Source: Acanthopleura granulata (taxonomy: Eukaryota > Mollusca > Polyplacophora > Chitonida > Chitonidae). From it: DNA of 64,000 nucleotides. The notes under the pieces are model-generated. The model saw only the letters and a program-made list of their open reading frames with translations, did no database searches and was not told the origin of the DNA. A program made the translations under genes and the position numbers. The stretch spans positions 1,488,001 to 1,552,000 of the forward strand of contig JABBOT010000037.1 in NCBI GenBank assembly GCA_016165875.1, read 5' to 3'. This document shows, piece by piece, positions 12,206-24,322 of this stretch; the stretch's first letter is position 1, and each line of letters starts with the position of its first letter.

Positions 12206-15200
12206 TTTAAGATATAATACAGAATATGACTTCAAATGACCAGACACTTGTGCCAGGCTGTTTACGATATAACTACAGTCTGTTCCCGATTAACTGTCTA
12301 AAGTGTTAAAAATGTTGAGTTATTATTATTGTTGTTATTATTAAAATGGGTTATGGTTAATTAACGATAGTAAAAACCATTGCGTTTTGCTGGTGTTTAA
12401 TGCTTGTGTTTGTCTTCGATGCGAAAGCATTTAGATGATCCAAGGTCTGTGTTATGTGACATGAAGCTATAGAAGCGCTCAGTCAGCAAACACACCACGT
12501 TTCTTGCACATCAAGCGAGATACGCTGGTATCTGGGAACGACAGAAGCCCAGAAAGAAAAGAAACACAGATGAAGTTGATAGGAAACTACCTGACGTGAC
12601 ACAGTGTGTCGTCTATAGCTATGATTTTCTACCACACCAACGGCAGTTAATTAGCCAACTTTGGGTGGACGGCGGAAGTGAAGTTTCCTTTTGACCCTGA
12701 CGTCGAGCATTAAAACCCGCTGATGACAGTTGCTCGGTTCTCCAACCGTTGGGAGTTCAACCGTCGGGAGGAGGTACTAAGTGAAAGACTTGCCTCATCA
12801 ATCGTCCTTTAATACACTGGAGTGTCACATACTGACGAAATAAACCCACAAATTGCTTTACATTTCCACTCATCGATTTTGAGTCAAGACTCTAGCGGGA
12901 CAACTCGGATATTGGAAGCAGCCCAGCAACTTGGCAGATTTTAGATATTAAGAAAACTGAACCATTTCGGGGTCACTGGGAAGTTAGCGAGCATATGCGT
13001 TTCTCGGGTTACCATCGCCTGGTCGCTTGTGGTTTCACGGTTCAAACAAATTTAGACAGGAAGTAACAAAGTCGTCTTACGGGAAATAGCTTTATATAAA
13101 TCTCTATACCACTTTTATCGATCCACTGTCATGGCACTTTCTTCCGGCCACCAACTACTTTATAAAACATTTACCGGCTACGGGAATGACAGAAGCGTAC
13201 TAGGACCATTTTGTGACCCGATCCAATAAGACATAAAGTCATTCGACAGGGGAATCCCCGGAGATGCGAGCCATGCCTGGATCAAGATATATTCCCCCAC
13301 CGCGAAATGAAGAAGGAGCACATCTTATAGTGTCAAATCAACAGTTGTCACAAAAGTACAGGCTATTGTTTTCACTGATTGCACAGTTCAAGGCGAAACT
13401 GTTGTGAAACACGTGCATGTGCACGTCCCTATGGGTTATCACCAAGGAAAAAGGAAACTGAGACTTAATAAGAATGACATTAGCGACAAGCCAGCTGGTG
13501 TGTGATTCCAGTGCAGTTTGTTTCATCTGGAAATACTAGCGAACATTTCTACAGGGCCTGCGCTAGCTTGAAGCACGTGCGACCATCAGACTCTTGACCA
13601 CTGAAATCGCCTGTTCGAATCTAGATCTAGCTGCTTTGGCTGCTTTGAATTGTAAGACAACTTTCTACACTCCTAAACTTAAGATAACGCGTTTCATTCA
13701 TAAGAATTTGTTCATCAAAGATAAATGCGACAGGCTTTAACAAATACTTGTCAATACCGAGATTAGCCTTTTTGCAGTATTAATGCCTTTTATTCGAACC
13801 TTAGCTTTTTCATTTTAGCGTTCACACTGGCTTTTTAGGCACATGTATCTTTTTTAAGCCAGTACACTCTGCTAAATAAATTACACTTCCGCTTAAAATG
13901 TGCAGTTTAACTATTTGAGGTACACTTCTCTTACCTAATCTACATTTTAACTACATAATCTACACTTCCATGATATATAATGTACACTTTCCCTGTACAA
14001 ATTAAACACAGTACACCACATTTATGAAGTATATATTTTGACCCTATATTAACTAAATGTAGGCCACGTCTCTAAATGTAGGTCACAATTTCATACTGAT
14101 GTTCTCACTGTGGCATGGGTGAAATAAGCATGCAGTACCGGTGTGTGAATTTAATTAGAACGCTATCAGTGATGTTCATCTAGTATAGAGTGCAAACCCC
14201 TGTTATGAGTTCTTCATCCATCATACGTGGATATGTGTGTATTGCTTTATCCGTATACTCACACTTGATGCAGAATCGGGGTGAATCACTATTTGCATCC
14301 TATAAATGTTTAATTCCCCCAGCTCATCGCAAGCACAGTCATTCAACACGCTTTCCTCTTAAGCTCATTAGCAAGTGCTTAATTGGAGCGCTTTCCGCGC
14401 TCAATCTGACGAGCCAAAACGCCTGGGAAGAATCCAAACTGTTTGGTGTCATCCGTCGACACCAGGGCCGTTAAGACCTCACAAACAGACGTGACCCCTG
14501 GCTAAAGAACTGACGGGTTCGACGCTTCATCTGTCCGCCTCATCTGCCCGCCTCATCTACCGGTGTATACGGTATACGTTCGATACCGGTGACTTTAGGC
14601 GTCAAAACAGATATTTGCATGAGAATTGTCAACCAAAATGGAAGTTCGAGAAAAACAGTCGCAATCTAAGCGACAGGTCCGAGGTATACCAGGTATACCT
14701 CACGTAGACCATAACGGGGCGTTAATTCCAAACAACTCTATACCTAAATCTATGAAGAGATACGAAAGAGTCGCATTTCTAATGTTTCGCCTGTAAATAA
14801 GCACCCTGAAAAGCACAAAACACGCAAATGGTACTTTGGATATCAACGCTGAAGTTTTCAAAGTAATTAAACATTAAAAAACTAAAACAGTCAGTTTTTA
14901 GGGTAGATGAATCAATCGGTATGCAGCACAATGTGTCACTAGAAAATAGAATGTTATTCGTGCTCATAAAAGCAGTAAACAGTTTCACTTGTGACAAAAG
15001 GACACCAGAAATAGTGTATGTTTAAAAATTTAATCGGTTTCCGAATTGTATAACACATATTTCGGAATCGAAGACGCAGCCAGCGACGCGAGAGATTTCC
15101 TGGCGGGGACTCCATCCAACAGCTCACCACGAAGAAATTATAAACTAAGTACAGAATACACGGCTAGATTAAAGGGCAAAATGACAAGTAACTCTTTTGC

Positions 15201-15249
15201 ATTTTGACATCATCTAAGTATTGATGTCTTGCACTATGGTAAGTAAACT
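12206..15249. other. no gene seen
   Basis: Unique sequence. Between about 13880 and 14040 the words 'tacactt' and 'aatctacact' recur irregularly, probably a decayed short tandem array. A 94-codon plus-strand frame at 14190-14474 has no recognisable domain. Confidence 0.45.
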
Positions 15250-15394
15250 GGAAAGCACCAAAGATCGATCGGTTGGGTTGTAACGGATTAAACGGCGCAG
15301 GTAAAAAAAGTTTGGGCACGCGAATGGAGATTTATATTCCCCGAAGATTCAGCTATTTTGTTCTCGATTGATAAAAGTGAGGCAATTTTTGTCG
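15250..15394 (+). repeat. 145-bp duplicated block, copy 1
   Basis: Begins 'ggaaagcaccaaagatcgat' and continues through 'ggttgggttgtaacggat', 'aacggcgcag' and 'attttgttctcgattgataa' to 'gcaatttttgtc'. It matches 15756-15903 at most positions in the same orientation. Function unknown; no open frame spans it. Confidence 0.9.
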
Positions 15395-15755
15395 AAACTC
15401 GGGAGTTACAGAGAGTTTCTTTATGTTATCGGCTTTTCCTGGCATGCGGAAAGCAAACGGAATTCATGAAGGAGTACATAAAATCTGCAGTGTACGAAAG
15501 CGATTTAAATATACTGAGGACTTAAGCAAAGTGTCATTCACCAAATATACTGTGTGTTTATGTGGTCAATAACACTATCAACGCATTGAAAGGCGCAATT
15601 GAAAAACATTGTACTAAGATATATGACGCACGGAAAGGGAAAAAATGCCTTTTTCTAATTAAGGACATATACCTGATCAATATTGTTATGACGTCACCAC
15701 TTATTTCCATGAGTGATTGATAAAATGCATCAAGAAATGCTTTCCATTCTACATT

Positions 15756-15903
15756 GGAAAGTATCAAAGATCGACCGGTTGGGTTGTTACGGATAAAACG
15801 GCGCAGATAAACAATTTTGGGCACACGAATGGAGATTCCCCTATATTCCCCGGCGATTCAGTTATTTTGTTCTCGATCGATAAAAGTGGGGCAATTTTTG
15901 TCC
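15756..15903 (+). repeat. 145-bp duplicated block, copy 2
   Basis: Direct copy of 15250-15394 ('ggaaagtatcaaagatcgac' ... 'gtggggcaatttttgtc'), separated by about 360 bp of unrelated sequence. Either a local segmental duplication or two insertions of the same mobile element. Confidence 0.9.
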
Positions 15904-15935
15904 AATATACACGATGTTACACGTAACATTATGAA

Positions 15936-15963
15936 ATATATATATATATATATATATATATAT
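15936..15963. repeat. (AT)n microsatellite
   Basis: Uninterrupted alternating A/T of about 28 bp. Confidence 0.97.
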
Positions 15964-15982
15964 GACATTATATAACATTATA

Positions 15983-16088
15983 TGAAGACTATCGCATAGA
16001 GAGTGAAATCAGAGCAGCGAAGACTTTGTGGTTGATGGCAAATCGTCACACATAAGCGGTGAAGGTCGGACCTGTTGTCGATTTGCCT
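15983..16088 (+). repeat. dispersed repeat D, copy 4 (partial)
   Basis: Contains 'agactatcgcatagagagtg', 'aatcagagcagcgaagac', 'gcaaatcgtcacacataagc' and 'ggacctgttgtcgatttgcc'. Ends before the 'ttttattct' segment. Confidence 0.7.
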
Positions 16089-17179
16089 TCCTGATCCTGA
16101 ATTGGATACAGCAATTTAGTGATGTTAACTGCCATTTTTCGACGTCAGCGATATAGAATTACTCAACACGTTTCTAACCCATTGGCTAATTTGTCATCAC
16201 TGAAGACTGTTGATTTCTTCTCTTTGTATGAATCCGACGTATTTTTTTTATTTCATATACTTTTTTCAGTTTGTGGTGTGTGTTATTTTTCGCTTCGAAA
16301 ACTGGTCATGCAATTATTGACCCGGGACGCCTATTTTAGTTGACTAGTGGTATACGACTGTCGGTGTCGACGCCTGGGTTCGCACGCCCCGTAAGAAAGC
16401 AGCAATCCAACTGGGCAGTCAGCAATCACAACTGATGCACTGTGACACTCCTTTCCCCCTGCATGAGCAAGCATTGATTTTGAGGCGACGTTAATGAGAC
16501 ATTAGTAGCTGGTAGCCCGGGGATATATATCCGCTTTTGTATGCCCTGTAATTAGCGCACGATTCCCGTATATACCTGAGAATTTGTCAGTATAGTCTAC
16601 AGCCATTAGGTCAATAAGTACAGTTTAATGACTTCAGCTTGATTCACTGGGATATACAGATGTGAACAAGAAGACCTCAGTTTTCAAGTTGCGTATTTAC
16701 GACGACACAGTGAATTCCCAGTGCTTCGTGGTACATCTGGTAGGGCCACTGGCCTGTATTCCTTAGATACAGCCACCGGAAGAAATTATGAAATAGAAGA
16801 CACCCAAACCTCCCCAAGAACAAAACTCGGAAGATTAATCTAATTCTGTTTAATTAGTTGTCTGTCTATTTATTTAATGTTATATATACCAACCAACGTT
16901 ACAGTTGGGACAAAGCTGAAAAGCGACGACTTCACGTTTCAAAGGGACCTCACTCGGTTGACATAAATCGTTTAATCCCGAAACTTTCGTATTGGGAGAC
17001 ACACTTTTAAGGCCTGTATGATTTACATCAACGATTATGGGCCCAATATTAGTGACATATAACTGCCATCATTGGTTGTCACATCTGATAGAGAATATCA
17101 TTTAGGGGAGTGGATGGGAATACTTTTACGGTGACCGTTAACTGGTGAAATACTGTAGTGGCACTGATGAGTTTTACGT
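16089..17179. other. no gene seen
   Basis: Unique AT-rich sequence with only short frames and no repeat match. Confidence 0.5.
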
Positions 17180-17346
17180 AATACACGGGTAGTGTAACTC
17201 CAAAAAACGAAGACTTCATTGTTCACTATATATTTCGGCATTTTATTTTGCCATCATCAGAAGATTCTCATATTGGCAAAATAAAATGTCGAAATGTCGA
17301 GTCACAATGGATTCTTCGTTTTTTGGAGTTACACTACTCGTGTATT
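17180..17346. mobile_element. 167-bp foldback (MITE-like) element
   Basis: A near-perfect palindrome. The left arm (17180-17253) contains 'gtgtaactccaaaaaacgaa' and 'gcattttattttgcca'. The right arm (17274-17346) carries their reverse complements. A 20-bp loop separates them. About 85 percent of arm positions pair. On the minus strand the loop edge reads CTGATGA, then T, then a 4-bp stem GGCA/TGCC, then GAAAT (17232-17260), an arrangement like a hammerhead-ribozyme core. The right arm lies inside an 82-codon open frame (17286-17534) that is probably fortuitous. Confidence 0.85.
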
Positions 17347-19232
17347 TAATGGTAAATGTGAATACGTATCAAAGTAAGAGAGTCGATTTTAACTGTCGAT
17401 ATTATCAAATTACAAATTATATAATCGGGCTACGACTGGCCAAAATTAATGGGATAATTCCTAATGGTAGAGGACGCTACATTGAGATAAACGTTGGATA
17501 TAACCCATTTTACACGTCAACAGACGCCAAATAAGTGTGTAAATACGTAATTCAAATTTCTCGAGTCAGATCTGGTAACTTTCCATCCCGGACCAATCAC
17601 CTGCCTCCAAATGATTGACATTCCGGAACAACAAAATATAAGGCCAATTTCTACAAACAATATAAAGGCAAAGAAAACTATAAGGAATTGGATATAAAAA
17701 TTCCTCCTCTGGTCTGCGCTTCTCTAGACGGAAATTAAGCCATATTTATATGCTTTAGTTCCATGCACTCGAGGTGGAAACGGACGAAGTATAAGGTGTT
17801 TGTCACAGAACGTGAAGCACAACAGACAAACGGTGCGCATAATTTGGATAATTGCACTGCATTTATATTTTCCGAATTCTTACATCATTATGTAAAACTT
17901 TTATGGAAATGAATACTGAAAAGAAATCATCCATGCATTCACACTGTCGATCGAGTAGAGAACAAGGCGTGGCTTTGCCAATTCATACAGGCCCACTGCT
18001 TCACAGCGGTTGGCATTATAACTGCTCATTGCTACTGGATTAAAGGACTTCTGGGAAAAATGCCATCAATAACAAAGTTTTATTTATTTATTCGTTATCA
18101 AAACAGACTAATCAATGAGCACTTATCGGTTCACGATCATGGGTTTGCGGGTGAATGTAAATGTTAGCTCCGGGATTTGGATTACGCACAAAGGCAATGT
18201 GCTTAAAAAAAAAGATGAAACGTTATTAACAATTAATTGACAACAGCGCATGCGTGAAGCAACTATATGGTGCAAAAGCACTGATGTTCGCTGCAGGTAT
18301 AAACAATACGTCTTAGAAAATGCGTTCACATGCACCAGGGGTGTTGCAAACAGTTAAAAACAAAAACAACATGCATGCAATTCGACAACGCCTAGAAGGC
18401 AGAGTGAAACGGTCGCAGACGACACCGTAACAATATATGGATCATGAATTTACCGCCGGAATAAATCAGTTTCAAGCTGCGTAAAAAGTTCACCATCCTC
18501 TGCTGTCATATGTAACTTTTCCTGTGAGCTACGAAATACACCTACATTTATACTTAAAGAGCACAATTATTCAAAAACAATGACATATTACAGAAAGGAA
18601 CAAAAGATACAGTGCTTAGATCGACTTCCTTTAGGCAGGTTATATGCATGCTTCACATTTTTACTTGGTTACACGTGTTCAGTGAACACTCACCATTGCT
18701 CAGCCGAGTTATCAAGACCGGGTTTTAGTCTGCTTCATCAATATAATTAACTTAGTTCAAGTTGACTAAATTATAGCATTTGATTGCCGATAATTCAATG
18801 GTGTGACGACGCTGATTAGAGACGTTATATCATCACATGACTCCGACAACAAGGTACTTCGGATAACACTTTAACCCTGGAACGCGTATGATCCGATGAG
18901 ATAGTATCTACCGACTTCGTGTTGTCTACCATAAAGAGAGTGCATGCCGTGGGATTGTATATGAAAAATGGTGAGCTCGGGAGAATTGATGTTCAACCGT
19001 TGCTGGATTTCCACGCCGTTGCTAAGTGAGAAAGCCATCGCTCGACTGTTTATTTTATTAGCAAGTGGACGTTACAGAGCGGATAAAGGGAGATAAACTT
19101 TTAGGACAAGCGCACAAGATCGCTGGCTATTGGCGCCATTGTTGTACATAGCCTAATGACCGTTGTACGCTTATGTTTTGTGGAATATCATGTGATCGTG
19201 TAATGACCTATAGAAACCAAGTACTGCCTCTG
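17347..19232. other. no gene seen
   Basis: Unique sequence. A short TTTAT tract at 18078 could be a SINE tail remnant. No convincing coding frame. Confidence 0.45.
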
Positions 19233-19485
19233 TGGGGCCTCTGTGGCAGACGTAGTTAACGGGCTGTGAGTTCAAGCCCAGCTCTGCAGGGGCTTCCTCT
19301 CTGGTCTTATGTGGGGATGTCTGCCAGCATCCTGCGGATGGTCGTTGGTTTCTCCACGGCTCTGCCCGGTTTGCTAACACAACAATGTTCGTCGCCGATG
19401 AGTAAGTGTAACACTTTTAAACACTGCGTAAAACTCCATGTAATGAAGTTAATAAATAAATAAATAAATAAACAAATAAATAAAT
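19233..19485 (+). mobile_element. RUDI-like SINE, diverged
   Basis: Head 'ggggcctctgtggcag', B-box-like 'gtgagttcaagcccagct', core 'ctgcggatggtcgttggttt' and 'ggctctgcccggtttgc', then a decayed 3' end and a long AAATA tail. The 5' head is shortened relative to the copy at 7566. Confidence 0.85.
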
Positions 19486-19751
19486 CCCGTCACCAAAATT
19501 CGCCAATCCGCCCAAAAATGAGCCTTCCGACACAATATCCCATTTCTGCTCTTCAGTACTGAGCTATAACAACAGGTACCCAACAAACAATGTGCCCTTA
19601 GAAATTATTCCAGTCAATAACACTGACGTGTCGACATGGAACAGGTCTTGGAACATAACTTAATTCAATACTCCGATAACTCGTGTATGAAAGCCTCCCT
19701 AGATCGGAACCGCTAACACGACAGTGAAGATTCTTAGAGTGATTGATTGAT

Positions 19752-20000
19752 TGTTAGTTTTATTGATTGGTATTTAACACCGTGCTCAAAAATTATTCAG
19801 TTTATGACAGCGTTTAAGTCTATGGAAGGAAGAAACCTTGGTGTTCGGAGTAAACCACAGATATTCGGCAGATATCTGACAAACAACTTGACTTGAAGAC
19901 GAAACAGCGAGAGTTGGATTCGAACACGCGATCTCACTGATCAAAGGCCCGAGAGTTCCAGAGAACATAGGATTCAACAAAGTGATCCAGTGGAGTCTCA
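19752..20000 (-). mobile_element. tRNA-headed V-SINE-like element
   Basis: Plus strand reads tail to head: 'gattggtatttaacaccgtg', 'ctcaaaaattattcag', 'ggaagaaaccttggtg', then 'gagttggattcgaacacg'. The reverse complement of the last is a canonical polymerase III B box (GTTCGAATCC), marking a tRNA-derived head. A diverged relative of the elements at 8025 and 50861. Confidence 0.7.
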
Positions 20001-22872
20001 AAATTCTTAAAAGAGCCTGTAACTATAATAGTCCAGCTCCATGTGTCGCCACATTGTCTTGTTTAACCAGATTAACCAGTGGATGGTCAGGAAGCAGTGG
20101 AGCCACCAACGGTTCCACTTCACACTAGCCTAACACAACTTCCGAAGAGGGTTGCTATCGGTAGTTTCAGCAATCATCCGAATAGTACAGCGGAAATTGT
20201 TTCCATTCCACCCGACCACAAAGGGGCGGTGTAATGACAGTCCATGCCTTCCCGAATACCGTACGGAATGCAACATAAAAGCAGCGAGGTTGAAGAAGTG
20301 ATGGCATTTCGATTAACTCTGATATGGAATGAGAGTCATGTATATATAAAGAAACAGTTGGCTTCTGAAGAATCAATTCCTGGCCCAATTAAAGCGCCAC
20401 CACGAAGGACTGTCCGTGTCTTGTCGCTGCAGCGAATCCATTCTGGGCCGGTGGTTTCATTCAAAATGATCACTCACTAGAAAGTCTCAAAATTAAAGCA
20501 AATGCGGCCTGCTTTAGATAGGCCTATAGCTGAATCCACCAGGAGACAGTAACATAACAGTAACGTGTTTCTAGAGACATCAGCTCTTGGAAGGAATACA
20601 GTGTGTAAAAAAGCAACCAATTGGTTAATGAATGAAAACATAAAAAAGCTCCTTCCTGATCAACAAACGCGATAACACATCTATATAAGAATAATCAGAC
20701 CTTCATTATTTAAGTTCGCAATAAGGCAAAGTAACTTGTAGGGGCATTTATATCCTCTTTTTCTATCCCTCTTTCTCTTCCTGCAAGTAGGTCAAACTGG
20801 ATACTTCTTATGTAACGGATTACAAATTTAATGCAACTGCGGAATTATGTTTCACTGATAGAACAAATTACCGATACCTGGGCTTTAACATGTTGTCGCA
20901 GACTTGATTTATCGTGACCGCCATTGCTCAAATACAGCAGAAATATTCCACACATGCTTCGCATCTTGAGCTCTCGACAAAAGGAAAAGTTTTAAAGTAA
21001 GAGATCAGATTAGCTATACGGTTACTGTTCCTCATTAAGTGGGTTTGTCGAGTAACGAAGAAATTCAGGTTACGTAAGAGAAGTATTGCGCAATCGCAGA
21101 CACTGACGGGTTTACCCGAAGGGTTCAGATCACAGTGAAACACACTGTTTCCTCCTGAGACGCTGCAGGACTTGTGCTCTACTTATACATATATGGGCAC
21201 ATGCACCAAACAGCATGACGTACTCCAGGAAAGACGGAAAAGGAATACAGCTTTGGACAGCTGCAATAAACCAGCAAAGCAGTTTTAGACATCTCTCTTC
21301 ACAATGCTATGCACTTCGTCTCACAAAATTTAGCATGTGTTAAAACTTTGCCAGGAGACAGTCTCAATTAAATATCCATGAAGTATAATAATAGTAATAA
21401 AAGCCTCAACGGAGAAACAATGAGTTGGCGGATCGACACACCAACACACGGAGGTTTAGCACGTAACCATAATACGATTACAGATACTGTTGTGAAACCC
21501 GTCATTGAAATATTGTAAGTTGTACTATTTGTGTAATTTGTTCAATTATATGTATTGAACTTATCCAAGCGTCTTCGTTTTTCTTTATTTGATCTTGTGT
21601 AAGGTCTATCGTTGTGTGAGAGTTGAACAAGCCATCTGTTTACCATTTTCCGCTCCGATAGTGGTGCCCTTACAATACTTACACGTCATAACTTTATGTG
21701 CTGGTTCTGTGACCTGTATGCGGTCTGCAGATGCCATTCCCATGTGTGTGGAACGGATATTACCCGTCTCACACCTTAGTAAAGATAAAAACATGTTGTG
21801 AGGTGGTTTTAATTTATTCTCCCATGAGCTTTATAGAAACTCTTGCTGCTCCTGCTTTGGTCAGTCAAATCCATGATTAAAAATTAAACAGAAAGCCGAA
21901 TTTAATACAAATCAAACGTGACATGTCCTCGTTGCATATATGTTGTCAAATTACATGTACCAAGAAAAAAGCGAAGCAAACATTTCTTCATGTGTGAAGG
22001 TGAAAGGTTGTGCTCATATTATACGTGTCCGTATTTGTTACTGATCTTGCGAAACCTCTTTGTAGCAACGTACACCAAACGTACTCCGACTGAAACTTGC
22101 TTGCTTAAAGAGGAAACTTGCCGTGTAAAATGGCGGCACTAACAAACACCAAGCACACTGACTACGTGATACAATATTTAATATTAGGAGATATAATATT
22201 TTCTCTGGCCGTTGCGGTCCCTCCGATTTTCCTGACCGACAGCTGGGCTCGGTTAATTGGAAGCTAAGTCTGTCAGAGTGTACATGACATACTAAATACA
22301 TCACCATTACTTTATCGATGTAAAGGTCGTATTCATAGGAATGAAACATCGAAGTATTACGTAGTGAAATTCGGGGGTATTTTTACACTGTAGAAAGACA
22401 GGGGACACTCTCTTTGTATTTTGGTCCTTGGTGGAATTTAACTGTGAAGGAAGGAATCTTTATGGTTGCCTGTCCTCCAGTTTTCTGCACAACCGTTCAC
22501 CGGGTCGGTTTTGCACTTACCATTTTTATTGCTGGAAAGAGTAAATGCAATGTCGGCTATGGAAAAATTACGTATGCAGGAAAGGCAATAATTACGTCAC
22601 AAATATTTTCATTGGGCTAAGCTTTCAAAAATAATGGGTTGGATAACAAACCCTGCGTCCGCTTTTGATCTTCATACGGCTTCTTTGATAACACGCATTT
22701 CCAACATCTATCGGGCCTCCCCAAATTGGTTTAGTCACAGTTTTAACGGGCAGATATGTTTGTACACAAAATCCACATTCTTCAGACCAACTCCAAAAGG
22801 GCCTTGCGGACGTTTCTGACAAAAAACAATCTACATTTTCAGACGTTCAAAGGGATTACTAGTATCTAGACA
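20001..22872. other. no gene seen
   Basis: Mostly unique sequence. Several frames of 60-100 codons overlap on both strands (for example 22038-22349 minus, 103 codons) but none is recognisable. Confidence 0.45.
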
Positions 22873-23152
22873 GTTCTTCCAACAGGCACTGCATTATTTA
22901 TTTAAATCCAGAAACACAGCGGAACACAATAAAACATCTGGACTGATCGAGCAACTAGTAAACTTACCCAAACATTTATTTTCTCCACCCACGTTAAAAA
23001 TCGCTGTTGAATGTATGAATGTTTAAGTCTTTGTCAGGAACACTGCATCATTTCTTTATACCTGGCACAGCAAAGGAACATTTAACAGGAGGCTTGATCG
23101 TACAATTGGCAAACTTACCTAAAAAAATTTTTTTTTTCTCCATCCACGTTAT
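22873..23152. repeat. tandem duplication, ~125-bp copies
   Basis: Copy 1 (22873-22997) and copy 2 (23027-23152) share 'cactgcat.atttctttat', 'gcaacta..aacttaccc' and 'ttctccacccacgtta', with a 29-bp spacer and a 154-bp period. Divergence is substantial, so the duplication is old. Confidence 0.85.
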
Positions 23153-23934
23153 GAACTTGAAGGTCTTCTCTCTGAGGTGCAGGTATTTCTCAGGAGCATT
23201 TTACTGTCAGGATGGTAGCCATATTTATAGGTGAAGGTCCAACTAATTGTGGCAAATCATTCGTTAATGGCCAAACCACATACGTTTACATACATACACG
23301 GTTAATTTCCGAAAAAGACATCGGAAAGAGACACATAACTCTTACTTATGGTCCATGTCATAGAGACCCTAAATCATACATCTTTCAAAAATGCTTCATG
23401 ATTATATACGCTGATCCCATGCTTACCCATCCCAGACATTTACCATTATATTTTCCCGTGGGAAATCTAAAGGCGAAAGTAAAGCTGTGTTCCATATAAC
23501 CCAGTACCGTTGGCGCGCAACTCCCTTTAGATGGTGACACTCAATGCTTGTCTGTAACCGTCAGCGTTACATAAGTTTAACACCAAGGCACCGTTTCACA
23601 GAACCCAATAAGTGTTACAAGGGTCGTGAGTATACACTGCAGGCAAAATCTAACAATGGCACGTGAGTATACGTAACTGTGCGTCCACGTAAGGTGTACA
23701 ATACAGTTGCGAGGCCACTGACAGCGTTTTTAGCGTATTTTGAAAAAAAAATGTGCTTTTTGAAGACCGGCACAAGGTGGGGAGTGTAATTTAAAATGTT
23801 CCACGAGATTATGTCAGCAATTAAATAGTATATTTTGAGGGACATGGGTCATAACAATGTGTGCTTTAAGATTTCTACGAGTTTGATGTAAGTACCACCA
23901 ATGCATTATTCTTGTCATTGCACGCACGCATGTA
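23153..23934. other. no gene supported
   Basis: A 95-codon plus-strand frame (23212-23499) opens shortly after a possible splice acceptor (ttttactgtcag at about 23200-23211). It has no recognisable domain and no matching donor was identified. Confidence 0.4.
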
Positions 23935-24130
23935 AGTAAGTAACGGTACGTGTACACAGTTTTGTGTGTACTTAACGGTCTGTGTACTTAACGCTAAGTG
24001 TACAAAACGGTTCGTGTATTTAAGGGTACATGCATTTAACGGCATGTGTACCCGACGGTATGTGTATTTAACCCCAAGACAGCAAAACCGTCCGTGTACT
24101 TAAGGGTTCATCTGCGTAACGGCACGTATA
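23935..24130. repeat. degenerate short tandem array (~18-20 bp)
   Basis: The word 'acggt..gtgtacttaa' recurs about ten times with variation (for example 'ggtctgtgtacttaac', 'ggttcgtgtatttaag', 'ggtatgtgtatttaac'). It is immediately followed by a 14-bp perfect palindrome (ccccttcgaagggg). Confidence 0.8.
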
Positions 24131-24271
24131 TCCCCTTCGAAGGGGAAAGTCCTATTTTAGTTCGGAGGATTCTCCGAGCGGAGTCTTTATTTTATTGCTG
24201 AGATGGTTCATGGAGCAAATGTAAAAGAACGGTGTCACATCGCATAAATCCTTTGCGTCACAATCTGTGCA

Positions 24272-24322
24272 ATAATTATTTATTTATTTGATTAGTGCTT
24301 TACGCCGTGCTCAAGAATATTG
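24272..24322 (-). mobile_element. RUDI-like SINE, 3'-end fragment
   Basis: 'tatttatttgattagtgctt' plus 'tacgccgtgctcaagaatat' is the reverse complement of the SINE 3' end. The rest of the element is absent, a severely 5'-truncated insertion. Confidence 0.8.
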
